Shown: positions 46,782 through 55,415, counted from the stretch's first letter. The stretch is DNA of 64,000 nucleotides from Herbiconiux solani NBRC 106740 (GCF_001571005.1 NZ_BCST01000005.1:62001-126000), one strand, 5' to 3'. Program-made: numbers and translations. The notes: a model not told the origin generated them from the letters alone.

Positions 46782-48282
46782 GGGTGACGGCACCTCCGGC
46801 GGCCGTTTCGAGCGCGAGGCTCTTGGTCTTGCGTTCACGGGTGAGCTCGTCGACCACGCGGCCGTCGCGCATCACGATCAGTCGGTCGGTCGCGTCGATC
46901 GCCTCCTGCACGTCCGAGGTGACGAGCACGACGGCGGCCCCCTGCCGGGCGAACGCCGAGAGCTGCTGGTGGATCTGGGTGCGGGAGCCGATGTCGACAC
47001 CGCGGGTGGGTTCGTGCAGCACGAGCACCGGCGGCGCCGCCGCCAGCCGGCTCGCGAGGAGCACCTTCTGCTGGTTGCCGCCGCTCAGCTCGCCCACGTC
47101 CTGCCGCACGGAGGTGCAGCGCACGTCGGTCTCGGTCGCCAGGGCCTGGGCCCCGGCGAGCTGAGCCCGTCCCTTCATCCACCCGGCCGCGCCCGCGAAG
47201 CGGCCGAGCACCATCAGGGTGAGGTTCTCGCTGATGGTCTGGTTGAGCGCGAGCCCGTCGGTCTTCCGTTCGGCGGGCACGTAGGCGATGCCGAGGGCCT
47301 GCGCCCGCCGGGGCGTCGAGGGAACCGGGACCTCCGCCGCGGAACCCTGGACGAAGACCGATCCGGCGACGCGCTTCTCGTGGCCGCCGAGCGCCCGGGC
47401 GACCGTCTCGGCGCCGGAGCCGACGAGCCCGAAGATGCCGACCACCTCACCGGTGCGGATCTCGAGCGACACGTCGTCGATGGCCGGCTGCAGCTCTGAG
47501 TTCCAGCCCTGGAGGCGCAGGACGACCTCGGTCGGCGAGCCGGCGGCGACCGGGGTGGCCTCGGGCTTCTCGTACTCCCCGCCGAGCATCAGGCCGACCG
47601 TGCGGCCGAGCGAGGTCTCGGTGGTCTCCCGCCGATCCTCCATCCGGCCGTTCCGCAGCACGACGATCTCATCGCTGATCTCGAACGACTCGTCGAGGTG
47701 GTGGCTCACGTAGATCAGCGACACCCCGTCGGCCTTCAGCTCCCGCAGCTTTCCGAGCAGCAGCTCGGTCTCCCGGGCGTGCAGCGAGGCGGTCGGTTCG
47801 TCGAGGATGAGCACGCGGGCGTCGCCGAGCAGGGCCTTGGCGATCTCGACCAGCTGCCGTTCGGCGAGCGAGAGGTCGATCATGTCGCGCCGCACGTCGA
47901 TGTCCAGGCCCAGGCGCGCGACGGCGTCGGCACCGGCCCGTCGCAGCCACCGCTGGGTCACACCCCAGCGGTTCTTCGGCCAGTTCGGCATCATCAGGTT
48001 CTCGGCGACCGAGAGGTGCGGCACGTAGGCGAGCTCCTGCGGGATCAGCTGGATGCCGAGGGCCCGCGCGTCGCGGGGCGAGCGGAACGAGACCTCCTGC
48101 CCGTCGAGCGTGAGGGTGCCCTGCGTCTGAGGTGTCTTGCCCGAGATGATCGAGAGCAGCGTCGACTTGCCCGCCCCGTTCTCCCCGACCAGGCCGATGC
48201 AGCGGCCCGGGACGAGCTCGAGATCGATCTCCTGCAGCACCTGGTTCGTGCCGTAGCGCTTTCCGATCCCGCGCAGCTCCAT
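46774..48282 (-). CDS. Sugar ABC transporter double ATP-binding protein (RbsA type)
   Basis: The 502-residue protein has two ATPase halves. The first carries Walker A GENGAGKST, signature LSLAERQLVEIAKAL and Walker B VLILDEPTASL. The second has the degenerate GLVGSGAET and signature LSGGNQQKVLLASRL, as is normal for CUT2 ATPases. The ATG shares one base with the IclR stop (TGATG). The first signature deviates from LSGGQ, also common in this group. Confidence 0.92.
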   Translation of the reverse strand: MELRGIGKRYGTNQVLQEIDLELVPGRCIGLVGENGAGKSTLLSIISGKTPQTQGTLTLDGQEVSFRSPRDARALGIQLIPQELAYVPHLSVAENLMMPNWPKNRWGVTQRWLRRAGADAVARLGLDIDVRRDMIDLSLAERQLVEIAKALLGDARVLILDEPTASLHARETELLLGKLRELKADGVSLIYVSHHLDESFEISDEIVVLRNGRMEDRRETTETSLGRTVGLMLGGEYEKPEATPVAAGSPTEVVLRLQGWNSELQPAIDDVSLEIRTGEVVGIFGLVGSGAETVARALGGHEKRVAGSVFVQGSAAEVPVPSTPRRAQALGIAYVPAERKTDGLALNQTISENLTLMVLGRFAGAAGWMKGRAQLAGAQALATETDVRCTSVRQDVGELSGGNQQKVLLASRLAAAPPVLVLHEPTRGVDIGSRTQIHQQLSAFARQGAAVVLVTSDVQEAIDATDRLIVMRDGRVVDELTRERKTKSLALETAAGGAVTHD

Positions 48283-49175
48283 CACGAGGGGTCCACCAGT
48301 CGCATCGACGGCGGCTGCGGAGGGCGCCAGCCCCGTTCGCGGCTCGCGGGCGTGGCCTGCTCGTTCACGACGAGCCGGCCCGAGCGGAGCATCGTCGTCG
48401 CGAGCGAGGCCGCCTCGAGCACCTCGGCCGCGACCGAGCTGACGAGCGTGGAGGAACGGTTCGAGGGCACCGAGACGGTGAACGAGCCGACCGGGTTGTC
48501 GCCGGCGTCGAAGAACGCCGACGAGACGCAGCACACACCCTCGTGGAACTCCTCGTCGTCGATGGAATAGCCCCGCCGCCGCACCTGGTCGAGCTCGGCG
48601 ACGAGCGCGGGGTACGAGGTGGTGGTCTTGGGCGTGAGCGCCGCGAGCTCGACGCCGGAGAACATGGCGGCCACGATGTCCTGCGGCAGGTGCGCGAGCA
48701 CGCTCTTGCACGAGGCCCTGGCGTGCATGTTCGCGCTGTAGCCGACCTCGAGCTGCTTGACGACCAATGGATGCGTGCCGCCGATGAACTGCTGCATCAC
48801 GATGCTGCCGTGGTACCACCCGCAGACGTACGCGGTCTCCTGCGTCTTGTTGTGCAGGCGGCTGAGGAGCGCCGAGATCTCCGGCGACGGGCCGAACCGC
48901 ACGTCGAGGTGGTGGCCGAGCGCGCCGGCCCGGGGCCCGACGTCATAGGTGCCGCCATCCACCCGCACCACGTAGCCCGCCTGCTTCAGCGTGCGCAGCA
49001 GGTGATAGCAGGTGCTCGAGCGGAGGCCGACGGTGTGGGCGATCATCTTCGCGGTGGCCTGGCCGTTGCTGGTGGCCACGAGCTCGAGCACCTCGAGGCC
49101 CCGGGTGAGGGTCTGCAGGAGGGTCGCCTCCGCCGGCGCCGCAGCACCCGGGGCGATGGGCTTCTGGTCGGTCAT
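48282..49175 (-). CDS. IclR-family transcriptional regulator
   Basis: The 297-residue regulator has an N-terminal winged helix (about 20-80; LLQTLTRGLEVLELVATSNG, VGLRSSTCYHLLRTLKQAGY) and an IclR effector domain (about 95-265; SANMHARASCKSVLAHLPQD, GVCCVSSAFFDAGDNPVGSF). It is embedded in the operon it probably controls, overlapping the M20 gene upstream (ATGA) and the ATPase gene downstream. An inverted repeat at 50539 in the promoter gap is a candidate operator. Confidence 0.88.
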   Translation of the reverse strand: MTDQKPIAPGAAAPAEATLLQTLTRGLEVLELVATSNGQATAKMIAHTVGLRSSTCYHLLRTLKQAGYVVRVDGGTYDVGPRAGALGHHLDVRFGPSPEISALLSRLHNKTQETAYVCGWYHGSIVMQQFIGGTHPLVVKQLEVGYSANMHARASCKSVLAHLPQDIVAAMFSGVELAALTPKTTTSYPALVAELDQVRRRGYSIDDEEFHEGVCCVSSAFFDAGDNPVGSFTVSVPSNRSSTLVSSVAAEVLEAASLATTMLRSGRLVVNEQATPASRERGWRPPQPPSMRLVDPS

Positions 49176-50455
49176 GCGGCCTCTCCTCTCGCGACGGCGT
49201 CCGAGAGGGCGAGCAGAGCGGCGGCGAGCACGGCGCTCGCCTCGATCACCTCGTCCTCGAGCACGTACTCGTCGACACTGTGCGCACGGCTGAGATCGCC
49301 GGGCCCGAAGACGACGGCGGGGATGCCTGCTCCGCGGAGCACCCCGGCGTCGCATCCCGCCGTGAGTCCTTCGACCCGGGCCGGAAGACCGCTCGCCTGC
49401 TGGGCTGCGGTGAAAGAGGTGACGAGGGCGCTCTCGAGCGGGAGCTCCCAGCCGATCGAACCGTCGTTGTCCCAGCGGAGCACGGGCGGATGCTCGACCA
49501 GCCAGGGGTCGGACGCGGCTGCGGCTCGGAGGGTCTCGGTCAACGCATCCCGCACCTCCTGGAGGGATTCGCCGGGCAGCACGCCGATCCGGCCCGACAT
49601 CGAGGCGTGCGCGGGCACCGCGGCGCGCCAGCCTCCGCCGTTCAGCACGCCGACGACCAGCGGCACCGAGGTGGGCACGTGGGCCATCAGCGGGTGGCGA
49701 TGGGTCTCGGCCCGGCGGGCGCCCAGCTCGTTGACCGCGAGGTAGAGCGAGACAAGCTTGGCGAGCGCGTCCTCGCCGCGCCACGGCTGGGAGGTGTGCA
49801 CGTCGCGGCCGGCCACCTCGACGGTGAAGAAGAGCACCCCCGAGTTGGCGGGCACGACGGCGCCGGTCGTGGGTTCCATGACGACGGTCGCGAGGCGGTC
49901 GGGCCGCGCTTCGAGCGAGGCGATGGTTCCGAGGCCGGTCGTCTCCTCCCCCGCGATCAGCTCGACGGCGAGGTCGAAGGCCAGCTCGACGCCCGCATCC
50001 GCGAGGGCCTGCAGGGCGTAGAGGGCGGCGACGCAGCCGGCTTTGTTGTCGACCGAGCCGCGGCCGAACACCGCGCCGTCACGCCGCACGCCGCCGAAGG
50101 GCGGATCCGTCCAGTCCTTCTCGTACATCACGGGCACGACGTCGTAGTGGGCGTTGATCGTGACGATCGGCTTGCCGCTGGGCGACCCCAACCAGCCGGT
50201 GATGTTCGCCCGCTCGTCCATCCGGGGCTCGGCGCGGCCCCGCTCGGTGCCGCCGACGACCGTGTCGGCGAGCACCTGGTGCTCGACCGCCCAGCCCCGC
50301 TCGCGGAACCAGCCGGTGAAGGCGTCGGACGCGAGGTCTTCGTGCCCGCTCACGGTCGGCAGTCGCACGAGCCCGCTCAGCAGATCGAGCGCCTCCTCGC
50401 GGTGAGCGGAGACGGATGCGGCGAGGTCGGTCGTGCGGGGAAGGGCGGTGGTCAT
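49172..50455 (-). CDS. M20-family metallohydrolase (ArgE/DapE type)
   Basis: The 427-residue enzyme has all M20 metal-site motifs: His in TINAHYDVVPV, bridging Asp in FGRGSVDNKAGC, catalytic Glu-Glu in IAGEETTGLG, Glu in TVVMEPTTGAV, and His near the end in DLSRAHSVDEYV. A dimerisation domain lies at about 205-320. Such enzymes cleave N-acyl or peptide bonds. As first gene of the IclR/ABC/lactonase operon it may deacylate the imported compound; the substrate is not known. Confidence 0.88.
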   Translation of the reverse strand: MTTALPRTTDLAASVSAHREEALDLLSGLVRLPTVSGHEDLASDAFTGWFRERGWAVEHQVLADTVVGGTERGRAEPRMDERANITGWLGSPSGKPIVTINAHYDVVPVMYEKDWTDPPFGGVRRDGAVFGRGSVDNKAGCVAALYALQALADAGVELAFDLAVELIAGEETTGLGTIASLEARPDRLATVVMEPTTGAVVPANSGVLFFTVEVAGRDVHTSQPWRGEDALAKLVSLYLAVNELGARRAETHRHPLMAHVPTSVPLVVGVLNGGGWRAAVPAHASMSGRIGVLPGESLQEVRDALTETLRAAAASDPWLVEHPPVLRWDNDGSIGWELPLESALVTSFTAAQQASGLPARVEGLTAGCDAGVLRGAGIPAVVFGPGDLSRAHSVDEYVLEDEVIEASAVLAAALLALSDAVARGEAA

Positions 50456-50538
50456 CGGTCATCCTCCAGATCGAGCGATGACTCAGTAAAGGGCGAGGAG
50501 GAGCCAGAATGCTAGTAAATGAAACCGAATTTCCAGTA

Positions 50539-50558
50539 TTTGAAGCGACGACTTCAAA
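50539..50558. promoter_or_regulatory. Inverted repeat in the divergent M20/muconolactone-isomerase gap
   Basis: tttgaag (50539-50545) and cttcaaa (50552-50558) form a perfect 7-6-7 palindrome. A weaker one, gaaa-ccgaa-tttc, lies nearby at 50521-50533. IclR proteins bind short palindromes in such gaps, so this is the best candidate operator for both units. Confidence 0.45.
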
Positions 50559-50605
50559 CCGTAACAATGCGAGGATGCTCGGAATCCTCGATGAGCGGAG
50601 ACACG

Positions 50606-50878
50606 ATGGAGTTCCTGGTCCGCATGACGATCACCGCGCCCGGCGACTCGGCCGACGTCGCCGCTCTGCGTGCGGCGGAGGCGGAGCGGGCGGCCGAGCT
50701 CGCCCGGTCGGGCACGCTCCTTCGGCTCTGGCGGATCCCGGGCGACCGCGCCAACTGGGGCCTGTGGCGGGCCGATGACGCGACCGCGCTGCATGAGGCG
50801 CTCACCTCGCTGCCGCTGTGGCCGCACGCGCGCTTCGAGGTGCACGCCCTCGCGTCGCATCCGAACGACCCGGGCTAG
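50606..50878 (+). CDS. Muconolactone delta-isomerase family protein
   Basis: The 90-residue protein begins MEFLVRMTITAPGDSADVAA and has the family pattern LLRLWRIPGDRANWGLWRAD, LHEALTSLPLWPHARFEVHA and a final HPND. True members isomerise muconolactone in catechol degradation; no other catechol-pathway gene is seen here, so the substrate may differ. Its stop overlaps the stop of the convergent enolase-superfamily gene within CTAG. ATG 50591 (MSGDT) is a possible earlier start. Confidence 0.85.
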   Translation: MEFLVRMTITAPGDSADVAALRAAEAERAAELARSGTLLRLWRIPGDRANWGLWRADDATALHEALTSLPLWPHARFEVHALASHPNDPG

Positions 50879-52023
50879 GGCGCGCCGACCGTCCATCCCG
50901 CCGACGCGTAGCGGCCTACCGCCTCCCAGTCCAGCGGCAGGTCGAGCCCGGTGGTCATGGCATCGGCCGGCCGCGACGGCCACACCACCCCGTCGACGAA
51001 GGGATGCTCGCGTTCGAGGAGCGGGTGGATCGGGTCGGAGCCGATGCGGGCGGGGATGGTCTCGATCAGCCGCACCCCGGCGCTCCGGCCGGCCAGCGGG
51101 GCGTGGATGGGGGCGAAGACGTGCGGGGCGACGGCGACCCCCGCCCGGTCGGCCGCGTCGACGGCGGCGAGCGCGAAGCTCAGCCCGCCGCTCGCCGTGG
51201 CGTCCACGCGGAGGAGGTGGGCGAACGGGTGCAGGTCGAGCGCGCCGTCGAGCCCGACGAGGTCCTCTCCGACGGCGAGCCGCACGCCGTGCGCCCGCTC
51301 CATCAGGTGCTCGAGCGGGCGCCAGTCCGGGCCGGGCAGCGGGTCCTCGATGAAGGCGACGCCCAGGTCGTCGAAACGCCGGACCGTCGCCGCGGCCGCC
51401 TCGGTGAACGGCGCGAGCCCGCCGTGCAGGTCGACGGCGACCTCGACCCCGGCGGCATCCTGGCCGAGCGAGGCCACGTGACGCACCATCTCCTGCACCA
51501 GCTGGAGGTCGTCGTCGACCGAGCGTCCCGGCACCATGACCTTGACGACCGAGGCCCCGCCCGCGATCAGGTCGGTCACCTCGTCGAGCAGCTCCCGGCG
51601 CGAGCGCACGTCGGCGAAGTACCCGGCGACGACCATGCTCCGGGGCTCGGCGGCACTGTCGCCGAGGAGGTCGCGGAGCGGCAGGCCGGCCTCCTGGGCG
51701 CGGAGATCCCAGAGCGCGATGTCGATCAGCGAGGCGGCCCGCACGAAGGATGCCCATCCGGGCATATACCGCGCGCGCAAGTCGCCGCGCACGGCCTCGG
51801 GGTCGAGCCCGACCGCCGGGTCGAGTGCTCCCGACAGGGTTCGGAGCGCCTCGAGCAGTGGCGTTCCGCGGGTGTACCCGATCGCCCGGCCGACTCTGCC
51901 GTCGTCCATCCGCATCCTCAGCACGACGTAGTCGCGGGTGCGGTACTCCATGGCTCCGAGGCGCACGACGTGGGCCATCGGCATGGGGCAGAGCCAGGCG
52001 TCGATGCCGGTGATGGTCAACAT
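50875..52023 (-). CDS. Enolase-superfamily (mandelate racemase/muconate lactonizing) enzyme
   Basis: The 382-residue protein has an N-terminal capping domain and a TIM-barrel with three metal ligands: Asp in VAVDLHGG, Glu in AFIEDPLPG and Glu in LAVGEDLVG. The second-strand motif reads VVKVMV, so only the first Lys of a KxK pair is present. Asp in RVDATASGG and His in VAPHVFAPIH could form the His-Asp dyad used by acid-sugar dehydratases. A sugar-acid dehydratase is therefore likelier than a cycloisomerase. CATACT lies six bases before the ATG (leaderless type). Confidence 0.83.
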   Translation of the reverse strand: MLTITGIDAWLCPMPMAHVVRLGAMEYRTRDYVVLRMRMDDGRVGRAIGYTRGTPLLEALRTLSGALDPAVGLDPEAVRGDLRARYMPGWASFVRAASLIDIALWDLRAQEAGLPLRDLLGDSAAEPRSMVVAGYFADVRSRRELLDEVTDLIAGGASVVKVMVPGRSVDDDLQLVQEMVRHVASLGQDAAGVEVAVDLHGGLAPFTEAAAATVRRFDDLGVAFIEDPLPGPDWRPLEHLMERAHGVRLAVGEDLVGLDGALDLHPFAHLLRVDATASGGLSFALAAVDAADRAGVAVAPHVFAPIHAPLAGRSAGVRLIETIPARIGSDPIHPLLEREHPFVDGVVWPSRPADAMTTGLDLPLDWEAVGRYASAGWTVGAP

Positions 52024-52082
52024 CCCAAGAGTATGACGCACGCTTTTTCCCGCTCGCACGCTCACCTATCGTTGCCAGCACC

Positions 52083-53045
52083 ATGCAGAACTTCAGCACG
52101 CTCGACGCGAGCATCTACCCCCTGTGCCTCGGGAGCAACACCTTCGGCTGGACCTCGGACGAGGCCGAGTCGCGCGCCGTCATCGACGCCTACGTCGAGG
52201 GCGGCGGCAACTTCATCGACACCGCCGACAACTACTCGTGGTGGGTCGACGGCAACGTGGGGGGCGAGTCGGAGACGATCATCGGGCACTGGATGCGCGA
52301 CCGGTCGGCGCGCGACCGGGTCGTGATCGCGACGAAGTGCGGGCGGCATCCCGACTTCCTCGGCCTGTCCCGGTCGAGCATCCGCGGCGCCGTCGCCGCC
52401 TCCCTCCGCCGGATGGAGACCGATTACATCGACGTGCTGTACGCACACCGCGACGACCCGACGGTGCCGCTGGAGGAGACCGCCGCGGCCTTCGACGAGC
52501 TCCGCCGCGAGGGCAGCATCCGGGCCGTCGGGCTGTCGAACTACTCGGGAGCACGCATCGACGAATGGATGCGGATCGCCGACGCCAACGGCTTCGCCCG
52601 CCCGGTCGCGCTGCAGCCGCACCTGAACCTGCTGTTCCGGCGCGAGTTCGAAGCCGACCTCCGCCCCGCGATCGAGCGGTACTCCCTGGCCGTGGTGCCG
52701 TACTTCGGGCTGGCCAGCGGCTTCCTCACCGGCAAGTACCGCAGCCGGGCCGACATCGACAGCAGCCCACGTGCCTCGATGCTCGAGGTGTACTACAGCG
52801 ACGAGGCCTTCGCCGCGGTCGAGACGCTCGTCGACGTCGCCGCCGCCCACGGGATCTCACCCGCCACGGCCGCGCTCGCCTGGCTCCGGGTGCAGAGCGG
52901 GGTCGTCGCCCCCGTCGCGAGCGCCAGCCGGGTCGAGCAGGTGGCGGGACTGCTGGAATCGACCAGAGTGGAACTGAGCCCGGAGGAACTGCAGCGACTC
53001 GACACCGTGAGCGCCGCGTTGCCCGTGGGAGGAGAGGACGCATGA
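52083..53045 (+). CDS. Aldo/keto reductase
   Basis: The 320-residue TIM-barrel oxidoreductase has the catalytic tetrad of the family: Asp and Tyr in FIDTADNYSWW, Lys in VVIATKCGR and His in VLYAHRDDP. Cofactor-binding segments include VGLSNYSG and the C-terminal SASRVEQV. In this setting it may oxidise an aldose to its lactone. It heads a plus-strand unit with an SDR gene (ATGA overlap), then RidA and an aminotransferase. Confidence 0.9.
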   Translation: MQNFSTLDASIYPLCLGSNTFGWTSDEAESRAVIDAYVEGGGNFIDTADNYSWWVDGNVGGESETIIGHWMRDRSARDRVVIATKCGRHPDFLGLSRSSIRGAVAASLRRMETDYIDVLYAHRDDPTVPLEETAAAFDELRREGSIRAVGLSNYSGARIDEWMRIADANGFARPVALQPHLNLLFRREFEADLRPAIERYSLAVVPYFGLASGFLTGKYRSRADIDSSPRASMLEVYYSDEAFAAVETLVDVAAAHGISPATAALAWLRVQSGVVAPVASASRVEQVAGLLESTRVELSPEELQRLDTVSAALPVGGEDA

Positions 53046-53785
53046 CCGATCCGCAGAAGGTCGCCGTCGTGACGGGAGGGGCGAGCGGGATCGGCGCCTC
53101 GGTCGTCACCGCGCTGCTGGCCGAGGGGTACCGCGTCGCGGCGCTCGATCTGGGCGGCGCCGCCCTTGAGGCCGCATGGGCGGACGAGCCCCGCGTGCTC
53201 ACCGTCACGGCGAACGTGACCGACCGGCAGGCCGTCGCCGCCGCGGTCGCCACGACGGTCGAGCGGCTCGGCGTGCCCCGCGTGCTCGTCAACTGCGCCG
53301 GGATCTACCGCGCTTCCAACCTCCTCGACACGACCGACGAGGATTTCGACGCCGTCGTCGCGGTCAACCTCAAGGGCACCTTCCTGCCCTCACAGCTCGT
53401 CGCCCGGGCGATGGTCGAAGCCGGCGTCGCCGGGTCGATCGTGAACATCACCTCGGTCGCCGCGAGCGAGGCGACCGAGGAGAACGGCGCCTACGCGGCG
53501 AGCAAGGGCGGGGTCACCGCCCTGACCCGCGCCCTTGCGGTCTCGTTCGCGGAGCACGGCATCCGGGTCAACGGCGTGCAGCCGGGGCCGATCGCCACCC
53601 CCCAGGGCCTCGCGGCCGTGGCCGACCCGGTCTACGCCGAGCGGATGGTGGGGCGGATGCTGCTGAAGCGGCTCGCCGAACCCCACGAGATCGCCTCGGC
53701 GGTCGTCTTCCTCGCCGGGGAGGGGGCGGGGTTCATCACCGGGTCGATCCTGACCGCCGACGGCGGGGTGCTGGCGCACCGCTGA
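53042..53785 (+). CDS. SDR-family oxidoreductase
   Basis: The 247-residue enzyme has VVTGGASGIGASVV, VNCAGIY, catalytic Ser in NITSVAASE, YAASKGG (Tyr, Lys) and the C-terminal ITGSILTADGG. The length is standard for classical SDRs. It overlaps the aldo/keto reductase by four bases. Sugar-acid pathways often use such an SDR on the 2-keto-3-deoxy acid; this role is inferred. Confidence 0.9.
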   Translation: MTDPQKVAVVTGGASGIGASVVTALLAEGYRVAALDLGGAALEAAWADEPRVLTVTANVTDRQAVAAAVATTVERLGVPRVLVNCAGIYRASNLLDTTDEDFDAVVAVNLKGTFLPSQLVARAMVEAGVAGSIVNITSVAASEATEENGAYAASKGGVTALTRALAVSFAEHGIRVNGVQPGPIATPQGLAAVADPVYAERMVGRMLLKRLAEPHEIASAVVFLAGEGAGFITGSILTADGGVLAHR

Positions 53786-53875
53786 GTAGTCCGGCCCGCC
53801 CGGCCGCGTCATCCGCCGAGTCACCCAGCCGCGTCATCCATCCGACACCGACGTCATCGAAACCGCAGGAGCATC

Positions 53876-54292
53876 ATGAGCAAGCCCGTCCGCTGGAACC
53901 CCGACGTCGTCGCACCCCCGATCGGCAAGTACAGCCACCTCACCTCGGTGCCCGAGGGATCGCAGATGGTCTTCCTCGCCGGCCAGGTGGGCAACGACGA
54001 GAACGGCGTGCTCGCCGAGAGCGCCGAGGAGCAGACGGTCCTCGCGCTCCGCAATATCGAGAAGCTCCTCGCGTCGATGGGCGCCACTCCCGCCGACCTC
54101 GTGCGCCTGCTGACCTTCGTCGCCGGCACCGAGTCGATCCCCGGGTTCGTCGCCGGCCGCGACCGGGTCTTCGCCGAGTGGTTCCCGGACGGCGACTACC
54201 CGGGCCACTCGCTCGCGGTCGTGGCGGCGCTCATCCGGCCCGAGATCCACATCGAGCTCGAGGGCTGGGCCGCCGTGGAGCTCCGGAGGTGA
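53876..54292 (+). CDS. RidA/YjgF-family protein
   Basis: The 138-residue protein has the Rid fold: MVFLAGQVGNDENGVLAESA, TVLALRNIEKLLASMGATPA, DLVRLLTFVAG, and a C-terminal LIRPEIHIELEG that keeps the substrate-carboxylate Arg. RidA proteins hydrolyse reactive enamines and imines made by PLP enzymes. The PLP aminotransferase gene follows at once, its ATG sharing a base with this stop, so the pair probably works on one intermediate. Confidence 0.9.
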   Translation: MSKPVRWNPDVVAPPIGKYSHLTSVPEGSQMVFLAGQVGNDENGVLAESAEEQTVLALRNIEKLLASMGATPADLVRLLTFVAGTESIPGFVAGRDRVFAEWFPDGDYPGHSLAVVAALIRPEIHIELEGWAAVELRR

Positions 54293-55392
54293 TGGACCAG
54301 GCCGCGTTCCGGGCGCAGTTCCCGGCGACGGCGCAATGGGCCTGGCTCGACACCCCGGGTTCGCCGCCCGGTGCGACCCCGGTGCTCGACGCCCTGGGCG
54401 GCACGCTCCGCTCATGGGCGGCCGGCGACTTCTCGTGGCGCGACTGGGACTGGGCGGCCGAGGTCGGGCGCGAGCGCTTCGCGGAGTACGCCGGGGTCGA
54501 CCCCGGCCGGGTGTCCGTCCTGGGCTCGGTGGCCGAGGGTGCGGCGACGGTCGCGGCCGGCCTGCCCCCGGGGCCGATCGTCGTCCCCGACGAGGAGTTC
54601 CGCAGCAACCTGTTCCCGTGGCTCGCGCTGCGGCCGGACCGGAATCCCGTGGTGCGCGTGCCCTTCCGCGACGGCTACACGCACACGGAGGATCTGGTCG
54701 CCGCCATCCGGCCCGGCACCGTGCTCTGCGCGGTCAGCGACACCCTCACCGCGAACGGCGTGCGCCCCGACTTCGCCGCGCTACGTGCCGCCACCGACGA
54801 GGTCGGCGCCCGGCTGTTCGTCGACGCGACGCAGTCGTTCGGGGTGCTGCGGTTCGACTTCGACGGCATCCGGCCCGACCATCTCGCCGTGCACGGCTAC
54901 AAGTGGATGCTCAGCCCGCGCGGCGCCGCCTGGATGGTCACCCGGCCCGACCGCATCGCCGAGCTGGCACCGCTGCTGCCGAGCTGGAAGAGCACGGCTC
55001 CCCCGTTCGGCTACTTCGGCGGCGAGCTCGATCTGCCGGCCGACGCCTCGCGGCTCGACACCTCGCCCGCCTGGTTCTCGTGGATCGGGGCGATCGCGGC
55101 CATCGAGCTGCTCTCCCAGGTCGACAAGGCGGAGGCCGAGCGGCACGTGATCGACCTGGCCTCGCGGTGGTGGGAGGGCGCGGCCGAGCTGGGTTACCGG
55201 CCGGTCACGACGTTCCAGCGCACGCACATCGCGGTGGTGGACATCGGCGACCGCGACCCCGAGCTCCTGCGGCAGCGCCTCGACGGCCGGCACGCGAAGG
55301 TGCAGCTCGCGGGCTCCCGGCTGCGCATCGGCGTGCACTACTTCAACACGGCCGACGACATCGACCTCGTCCTGGAGGCAATGCGCTCCTGA
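54292..55392 (+). CDS. Class V aminotransferase-family PLP enzyme
   Basis: The 366-residue protein has the class V fold: WAWLDTPGSPPGATPV at the N-terminus, LFVDATQSFG (Asp for the PLP ring nitrogen), and the Schiff-base Lys in VHGYKWMLSPRGAAWM. The C-terminal LRIGVHYFNTADDIDLVLEA is typical of isopenicillin-epimerase/cysteine-desulfurase-like members. The substrate is unknown. Its stop overlaps a CTGAC repeat that belongs to the promoter of the next gene. Confidence 0.87.
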   Translation: MDQAAFRAQFPATAQWAWLDTPGSPPGATPVLDALGGTLRSWAAGDFSWRDWDWAAEVGRERFAEYAGVDPGRVSVLGSVAEGAATVAAGLPPGPIVVPDEEFRSNLFPWLALRPDRNPVVRVPFRDGYTHTEDLVAAIRPGTVLCAVSDTLTANGVRPDFAALRAATDEVGARLFVDATQSFGVLRFDFDGIRPDHLAVHGYKWMLSPRGAAWMVTRPDRIAELAPLLPSWKSTAPPFGYFGGELDLPADASRLDTSPAWFSWIGAIAAIELLSQVDKAEAERHVIDLASRWWEGAAELGYRPVTTFQRTHIAVVDIGDRDPELLRQRLDGRHAKVQLAGSRLRIGVHYFNTADDIDLVLEAMRS

Positions 55393-55415
55393 CCGCTGGC
55401 TGACGCGGGCGTCAG
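55389..55415 (+). promoter_or_regulatory. Candidate autoregulatory site upstream of the two-component system
   Basis: ctgac at 55389 is followed 11 bases later by the palindrome ctgacg-cggg-cgtcag (55400-55415). Its centre lies 42 bases upstream of the response regulator ATG, where it would overlap a -35 region. A matching element precedes the DUF2079 gene (42708-42744). Confidence 0.5.

Noticed and set aside
50875-52023. Muconate cycloisomerase CatB
   Set aside because: The second Lys of KxK is absent and no catechol dioxygenase is present; a sugar-acid dehydratase fits better.
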